NCBI RefSeq assembly: GCF_000614205.1
Contig: NZ_BAKN01000027.1
Location: 1-40,520, forward strand
From: Hoylesella saccharolytica JCM 17484
Lineage (GTDB): Bacteria; Bacteroidota; Bacteroidia; Bacteroidales; Bacteroidaceae
Length of the DNA: 40,520 nucleotides
Direction: 5' to 3'
Both the position numbers and the translations under genes were made by a program. A model generated the notes under the pieces. That model saw only the letters and a program-made list of their open reading frames with translations. It had not been told where the DNA came from and did no database searches. Of the stretch, positions 35,133-40,520 are shown piece after piece. The stretch's first letter is position 1, and every line of letters begins with the position of its first letter.

Positions 35133-37658
35133 ATGACCAGTCAATTTTCACCCAAAGTATCAGAAATATTGGCATTTAGCCGCGAAGAAGCAACGCGTCT
35201 GGCAAGTCGTTCGGTAGGGCCTGAGCATCTATTGCTGGGTATTCTGCGTGGAAACGACGGACCCGTGAGTGAACTTTTCAGCAGGCAAGATATAAATATT
35301 CAGGCCATTCGGGCAGAGTTAGAGGAACGTGTGCGCGATTATACGCAGAACGAACCTATTATAACGAGCGAATTGGTATTAAATGAAAAAGCGAGCAACA
35401 TACTTAAACTGGCGGTATTAGAAGCCCGTGTACAACATACGCAGATGGTTGATGTGCAACATTTGTTGTTGGCTATATTGCACGATAGAGTGGATAATGG
35501 TGCTAAATCTGTACTTGAAAAGAATGATATGAACTACGAAGACACGTTGGCTTATCTACAAAAGCGTACCATGCCCTCGCAAGATGGATTGGGATTATCG
35601 GACGATGAAGAGGAAGAACCTATTATACCAGGGGGCCAAGAAGGGCATAACGAACGTACATCGACCACACAAACGGCTAAGAATAACGGTAAAACGCCTA
35701 TTCTCGACAATTTCTCGACAGATCTGACAAAGGCTGCTATGGATGATAAACTTGATCCGGTGGTGGGTCGTGAAAAAGAAATACAGCGAGTTATTGAGAT
35801 ATTGAGCCGAAGAAAGAAAAACAATCCTATCATCATCGGCGAGCCGGGTGTGGGTAAAAGTGCCATTGTAGAGGGGCTTGCGCAGTTAATTGCAAAGCGC
35901 AAAACATCGCCTGTACTATTTAATAAACGTATTGTTAGCCTCGATATGGCGGGAATTGTAGCCGGAACTAAGTATCGTGGGCAGTTTGAGGAACGTATAC
36001 GAGGACTACTCAAAGAGATAGAAAACAATGCCGATATCATTGTATTTATTGATGAGATACATACGCTTATCGGTGCAGGAAGTACGCCGGGAAGTATGGA
36101 TGCGGCCAATATTATGAAGCCCGCATTAGCTCGTGGTACCATACAATGTGTTGGGGCGACCACGCTTGATGAATATCGCAAGAGTATAGAGAAAGATGGC
36201 GCGTTGGAAAGACGCTTTCAAAAGGTGCTTTTAGAGCCTACTACGGCTGATGAAACTCTACAAATTCTTGAGAATATAAAGGATAGGTATGAGCGGCATC
36301 ATCACGTAAGCTATACAGATGAGGCATTGCGGGCCTGTGTCAAACTGACAGAACGCTATGTCACCGACCGTGCTTTTCCCGATAAAGCCATTGATGCGCT
36401 GGACGAAGTAGGAGCAAAAGTACACTTGCAACATGTCGAAGTGCCTCCCGCTGTGATTGAGAAAGAAAAAGAATTGGACGTTGCCAAGCAGAAAAAACAA
36501 AGTGCGGTAGTGAACCAAAACTATGAATTAGCCGCCAATTATCGAGATTTGCAAACCCGTTTGGAGAAGGAACTTGACGAAATGAACCGTCAATGGGCTG
36601 ATGGAGACACATCCGAAAGGCAGCCGGTAACGGAGAAAGAGGTGGCAGATGTTATCTCGATTATGACGGGTGTACCTGTTCAGCGAATGGCAGAAACCGA
36701 AGGCGTAAGACTGAAAGGTATGTCGGCAGAGTTAAAACAAGCCGTGATTGCACAAGATGCAGCCATTGAAAAGATGACCAAAGCCATCTTGCGTAATCGT
36801 GTGGGTTTAAAAGATCCCAATCATCCCATTGGTGTATTTATGTTCTTAGGTCCTACGGGCGTAGGCAAAACCTATCTGGCTAAGAAACTGGCGCAGTTTA
36901 TGTTCGGTAGCAACGATGCTTTGATACGGGTTGATATGAGTGAATATACCGAAAGTTTCAATGTGTCGCGACTGGTTGGAGCACCTCCGGGATACGTTGG
37001 CTACGAAGAAGGCGGACAGCTAACCGAGCGTGTTCGACGCAAACCTTATTCTATTGTGCTGCTTGATGAGATAGAAAAGGCACACGGAAACGTGTTCAAC
37101 CTGTTATTGCAAGTGCTGGATGAGGGAAGACTAACTGATGGAAATGGGCGACTGGTAGATTTTCGCAACACTGTAATTATTATGACCTCGAATGCCGGAA
37201 CGCGTCAGTTGAAAGAGTTTGGGCGTGGTGTGGGCTTTAATACGGGAGGTACTTTGGGACCTAATATGAACGAAAAGGATAAGGAATATGCCCGCTCTAT
37301 TATACAGAAAAGTTTGAGCAGACAGTTTGCTCCCGAGTTTTTGAACCGTTTAGATGAAATCATTACTTTTGACCAGCTTGATCTTTCGGCTATCGGAAAG
37401 ATTATTGATATAGAGTTGAAGGGACTTTATAAACGAGTGGAAGACTTGGGGTATCATTTGCAAATTACCGATAAGGCCAAAGAATTTGTTGCCTCAAAGG
37501 GGTATGATGTTCAGTTTGGAGCTCGTCCTTTGAAAAGAGCTATACAGACTTATATAGAAGATGGATTAGCCGAACGTATTCTTTCGGACGATTTAAAGCA
37601 GGGAGATACCATCTCGGTAGGTAAAAATCCGAATAAGGAAGAGTTGACATTCAAGTAG
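35133..37658 (+). CDS. clpC: ATP-dependent Clp protease ATP-binding subunit ClpC
   Basis: An 841-residue AAA+ unfoldase that feeds proteins to ClpP. Order: N-terminal double Clp_N repeat (about 5-150: MTSQFSPKVSEILAFSREEA, GPEHLLLGIL, DVQHLLLAIL); first AAA+ module with Walker A GEPGVGKSA (about 235) and Walker B VFIDEIHTLIG (about 304); a UVR-like linker (NQNYELAANYRDLQTRLEKEL); second AAA+ module with Walker A GPTGVGKT (about 572), LLDEIEKAH and the sensor region; the C-terminal small domain. VGF (about 697) in the second module is the tripeptide loop that docks on ClpP, so it is a protease partner rather than a ClpB disaggregase. It probably acts in protein quality control under stress. 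No clp-specific operator was recognised upstream. Confidence 0.96.
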   Translation: MTSQFSPKVSEILAFSREEATRLASRSVGPEHLLLGILRGNDGPVSELFSRQDINIQAIRAELEERVRDYTQNEPIITSELVLNEKASNILKLAVLEARVQHTQMVDVQHLLLAILHDRVDNGAKSVLEKNDMNYEDTLAYLQKRTMPSQDGLGLSDDEEEEPIIPGGQEGHNERTSTTQTAKNNGKTPILDNFSTDLTKAAMDDKLDPVVGREKEIQRVIEILSRRKKNNPIIIGEPGVGKSAIVEGLAQLIAKRKTSPVLFNKRIVSLDMAGIVAGTKYRGQFEERIRGLLKEIENNADIIVFIDEIHTLIGAGSTPGSMDAANIMKPALARGTIQCVGATTLDEYRKSIEKDGALERRFQKVLLEPTTADETLQILENIKDRYERHHHVSYTDEALRACVKLTERYVTDRAFPDKAIDALDEVGAKVHLQHVEVPPAVIEKEKELDVAKQKKQSAVVNQNYELAANYRDLQTRLEKELDEMNRQWADGDTSERQPVTEKEVADVISIMTGVPVQRMAETEGVRLKGMSAELKQAVIAQDAAIEKMTKAILRNRVGLKDPNHPIGVFMFLGPTGVGKTYLAKKLAQFMFGSNDALIRVDMSEYTESFNVSRLVGAPPGYVGYEEGGQLTERVRRKPYSIVLLDEIEKAHGNVFNLLLQVLDEGRLTDGNGRLVDFRNTVIIMTSNAGTRQLKEFGRGVGFNTGGTLGPNMNEKDKEYARSIIQKSLSRQFAPEFLNRLDEIITFDQLDLSAIGKIIDIELKGLYKRVEDLGYHLQITDKAKEFVASKGYDVQFGARPLKRAIQTYIEDGLAERILSDDLKQGDTISVGKNPNKEELTFK

Positions 37659-37724
37659 GTTGATTTAATGTATTTAGCTCGTCATCTTTCATTCTTCAGC
37701 ATTTATTCCTAATTCCCCTGTCTC

Positions 37725-38546
37725 ATGTCGTTATGGAAGAGCATTATTTATCCGCCCGTACACGTTAAAGAAGAAAGTTTAAAAGCCTGCTTTTCGGGTA
37801 AATGGGTAGTCGTAACGGGTGCTTCTCGAGGAATAGGAGAAGCCCTGACACGGCGGCTGGTGGCAGTTGGTGCAAATCTTTATTTGATAGCTCGCAGTGA
37901 AGAGCCACTGAAACAGCTCTGCTACGAGGCGCATTGTATGGGCTGTAAGGCTTATTATAGCGCGATAGATTTGCGTCAACGAGATGCTTTGGAAGATCTC
38001 TGTCGACAGTTGAAAGTTCAATTGCCGACAGTAGATTTTTTCTTTTGTAATGCCGGAAAGTCTATTTGTCGAAGGGTAAACGAATCGTTAGAGCGTTTGC
38101 ATGACTTTGATAGAACCATGGATTTAAATTATCGGTCGTTGGTAGCTTTATCTTTATCAATGTTGCCGGCTATGCAAAAGGCAGGCGGTAGACTGATTTA
38201 TACCTCCTCGGTAAGTACGCTTTATCCACCCGCACCAGCGTGGGCGGCATATCATTCGTCAAAATGCGCTGCTAATGTGTGGTGCAAAACAGCAGCAGTG
38301 GAACTGAAAAAGATGAGTGTAAAGGTTCAAGTGGCCTATTTGCCTTTGGTTCGTACGGAGATGTCAGATGCCAATAAACGTTACCAACACTTTCCTGCTT
38401 ACACTCCTAAAGAAGCTGCAGACCTGTTGCTTCGATTAAGTTTGCAACGTCGTTTTGCCTACAAACCCTGGTGGGCGAGGGCTTCTCAACCTATTGCAGC
38501 TTTTTTGTCGCCTGTTATTCGTTGGATATACTCACTCATAGGATGA
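37725..38546 (+). CDS. Short-chain dehydrogenase/reductase
   Basis: A 273-residue SDR. It has the cofactor loop TGASRGIG (about 32-39), the NAG motif in FFFCNAGKS, and the active site Ser...YHSSK (SSVSTLYPPAPAWAAYHSSK, about 160-180). Arg after the loop (ASRGIG, then LIARSEE) is compatible with NADPH, by family rule. The C-terminal tail is basic and hydrophobic (KPWWARASQPIAAFLSPVIRWIYSLIG), as in membrane-associated lipid SDRs. Its stop codon overlaps the start of the acyl-CoA ligase (ATGA), so the two are translated together and probably act in one fatty acid or lipid pathway. clpC ends 66 bp upstream. Confidence 0.9.
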   Translation: MSLWKSIIYPPVHVKEESLKACFSGKWVVVTGASRGIGEALTRRLVAVGANLYLIARSEEPLKQLCYEAHCMGCKAYYSAIDLRQRDALEDLCRQLKVQLPTVDFFFCNAGKSICRRVNESLERLHDFDRTMDLNYRSLVALSLSMLPAMQKAGGRLIYTSSVSTLYPPAPAWAAYHSSKCAANVWCKTAAVELKKMSVKVQVAYLPLVRTEMSDANKRYQHFPAYTPKEAADLLLRLSLQRRFAYKPWWARASQPIAAFLSPVIRWIYSLIG

Positions 38547-40065
38547 ACAAGAGAGAATCGCTTTTTCGTATTCTGATACGCCTTCGTTTCATTACGTTGA
38601 CGGGAATGTTTCAGTGGATGCACAGTTTTTGTAGTGAAGGGGTTACGCTGATGGCAGCACTGCGCTTTGCCAAAAGGTTTTATTCAGAGCAGTGTGCATT
38701 GGTTTGCGACGGACAACGGTTTACTTATCGCGAGTTGTATTTTGCGGCCCGGCGATTGGCACAATTACTTTATACCAACTACGATTTGCGTTGCCGAATG
38801 CAAGTGGCATTGTTCTGTCGCAATCATACCTTATCTGTTCTTTTACTTCCCGCCTTATCTCGTTTGGGGGTGCATATCAAACTGCTCAATACCGATATGA
38901 GTTCAGAGAACCTTGCCGCGTATTTGCAACGCGGAAAGGTGAGCCTGCTGATTTACGACTACGAACTGCAAGAGCGTTGTTCTGCCGCGTTGCCAGCTTG
39001 CAAGGCGGTAACCTCTGAAACGCTTTCACAGCTATTGTTTGATAAAAAGAAAATTGTTCTAAACAAAAAGTTACCCAGCCGGGTGGGAAAACCGGTTATA
39101 TCGGTATTGACCGGCGGCACAAGCGGAACTTATAAAGAAGCCGGCAGAAAATCTTCGGCAACCCAATTTCTTTCTCCTTTCTTCGCGCTTTTGAAAGATG
39201 TACGTATCTATCGGTATTCCGGTGTATTTCTTTCGCTTCCTCTTTATCATGGTTTCGGTTTGGCCACGCTCATCATATCGTTGCTGATGGGTAAGAAAAT
39301 CTGTATGATGCGCCGGTTCGATGCAGCCGAAGCCCTGACTTTCATCCGACAAGAAGCGATAGAAGTGCTGCCCATTGTGCCCGCCATGCTTGCCCGAATG
39401 TGGCAGAACGAAAACGTTATCGGCGACTTGCAAACCGTGAAATGTATGATTAGCGGCGGCGACCGACTGGATAAAAAATGGGTTGAAACCGTGCACCAAC
39501 AGTTGGGAAAAATACTCTATAACCTCTATGGCACCTCTGAAGCAGGCTTTTTTATGCTGCAACGCCACAAGATTTGGAAGCGAATGAAGAGGTAACCATC
39601 GGTAAACCTATTCGTGGTGTGGTGTGTCAACTGCGTGAAGTTGACCCGCAGGGAGTTGGAACCCTGTGGGTGCGCTCGCGATGGGCGATGCAGGGGCGCG
39701 GAAATCGTTGGCAGAGCACGGGCGATTTGATGTGGTGTAACCCGCGGGGATATTATTTTCATAGGGGCAGAGCAGACCAGATGGTGGTTTGTGGCGGCGA
39801 AAACGTATATCCCGAACACGTTGAACGGGTACTGAGTCAGCATCACGAAGTAGTTGCCGCGCAGGTTTACGCGGTAGAACACGCGCAATTTGGCCATGTG
39901 TTAGAGGCGCGTGTAGAACTTGTCGCCAACGCTGTAGCCACCCCCGACAGCATTAAACGTTGGCTTGTTCCCCGTATTTCGCGTGCCGAAATGCCGCACC
40001 GCATCCTTTTGCAAACCATCCCCCTTCTTTCTACGGGCAAAAGAAAGGCTATCAATGGAATGTAG
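38543..40065 (+). CDS. AMP-forming acyl-CoA synthetase/ligase, with one apparent frameshift
   Basis: An adenylate-forming enzyme of about 507 residues once one base is restored. Start at 38543, inside the SDR stop (ATGA). It has SVLTGGTSGTYKEA, the ATP P-loop of the family (around residue 190). SLPLYHGFGLATLI, NLYGTSEAGFF, and in the second frame STGDLMWCNPRGYYFHRGRADQMVVCGGENVYPEHVE follow, then the C-terminal catalytic lysine motif LSTGKRKAI. The join near 39559 needs one base (FFML-ATPQDLEANEE). The family activates carboxylic acids, often fatty acids, to acyl-CoA through an acyl-AMP. The partner SDR suggests lipid metabolism. Palindrome array C starts 28 bp behind the stop. Confidence 0.88.
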
Positions 40066-40092
40066 CAGATAGCAACGTAAAAAAGTAGTTCA

Positions 40093-40520
40093 TCCGAGGT
40101 CTCGGAAAGCAGTTCGATTTTTATTTTATCTTAATCCGAGGCCTCGGAAAGCAGTTTGATTTTTATTTTTCTTCTATCCGAGTCCTCGGATTGCAGTTTG
40201 ATTTTTATTTTATCTTAATCCGAGCCCTCGGATTGTATTTTCTGTTAATTATTTTTACATCCGAGGCCTCGGATAAATATTTAATTTAACCTTTTTCACA
40301 TCCGAGCCCTCGGATTGTATCTTCCGTTAATTAATTTCACATCAGAGGCCTCGGATGATATTTCCTGTTAATTATTTTCACATTTGAGGCCTCGGATGAG
40401 CTACTTTTTTTATTTTACCTCAATCTGAGGCCTCGGATGAGCTACTTTTTTTACTTTACTTCAATCAGAGGCCTCGGATGAGCTACTTTTTTTTACTTTA
40501 CTTCAATCAGAGGCCTCGGA
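40093..40520. repeat. 41-42-bp palindrome array C (TCCGAGG / CCTCGGA), running off the window
   Basis: Eleven copies of TCCGAGGCCTCGGA or variants, starting at 40093, 40135, 40177, 40219, 40260, 40301, 40342, 40383, 40424, 40465 and 40507; steps are 42, 42, 42, 41, 41, 41, 41, 41, 41, 42. The right half CTCGGA is unchanged in all eleven. The left half is intact in the first six and altered in the last five (TCAGAGG, TTTGAGG, TCTGAGG). Spacers are AT-rich and fall into three neighbouring blocks: GCAGTTTGATTTTTATTTT-like, TGTTAATTATTTTCACA-like, and GAGCTACTTTTTTTA-like. The last complete unit abuts the window end, so the true length is unknown. Confidence 0.93.

Noticed and set aside
40093..40520. 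CRISPR array
   Set aside because: The repeat is only 14-16 bp and palindromic, and the spacers resemble each other in blocks instead of being unique. No cas genes are in the window.

Overview
The window reads as chromosome of a Bacteroidota bacterium, most likely Prevotellaceae. The evidence is: promoters of the Bacteroidota type (-7 TAnnTTTG with a TTG-rich -33 box), mostly no Shine-Dalgarno sequences, a complete Bat (Bacteroides aerotolerance) operon, a close homologue of Porphyromonas DPP5, DUF1460/DUF4421 proteins, a lipoprotein serpin, and TTTCACC and CTAGG simple repeats between genes. The genus is an inference.

Layout. Positions 1-368 hold the 3' end of an unknown + strand gene. From 418 to 28836 nearly everything is on the minus strand. 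In transcription order from the right these are: S8 protease-xseA-xseB; ilvE and a DUF975 membrane protein; trmB; the Bat operon (moxR, DUF58, a BatD-like protein, batA, a batB-batC fusion, a batD-batE fusion); PAP2-queA-DUF2027/Smr; nadE; pyrG-yidC; and a DPP5-like peptidase followed by an MFS transporter. From 29232 on, genes are on the + strand: a small outer membrane beta-barrel protein; an oxidoreductase-DUF4421-DUF1460 operon and a lipoprotein serpin; two identical tRNA-Lys(CTT) genes; clpC; and a translationally coupled SDR/acyl-CoA ligase pair.

The most unusual content is between the genes. Three gaps hold strictly periodic arrays of short palindromes with a 41-42 bp period: 4042-4344 after yidC, 8056-8319 after nadE, and 40093 to the window end after the acyl ligase. 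Each has its own palindrome (TTCTNCC-NN-GGAAGAA, TTCCCAA-NN-TTGGGAA, TCCGAGG-CCTCGGA), and each begins 12-28 bp behind a stop codon that lacks an ordinary hairpin-plus-T-run terminator. The first two share a spacer core although their palindrome arms differ. Three further blocks have half that period, about 22 bp, again with private palindromes: 14008-14129, 14201-14307 and 34362-34471. I know of no named element with this design. A separate composite repeat occurs twice in the minus-strand half (10288-10622 and 18750-18935).

Five coding regions carry apparent single-base deletions (the first partial gene, dpp5, pyrG, moxR with two, and the acyl ligase). Since pyrG is normally essential and every lesion is a loss of one base, sequencing or assembly error is the simplest explanation, and I annotate these as full-length genes with a caveat.
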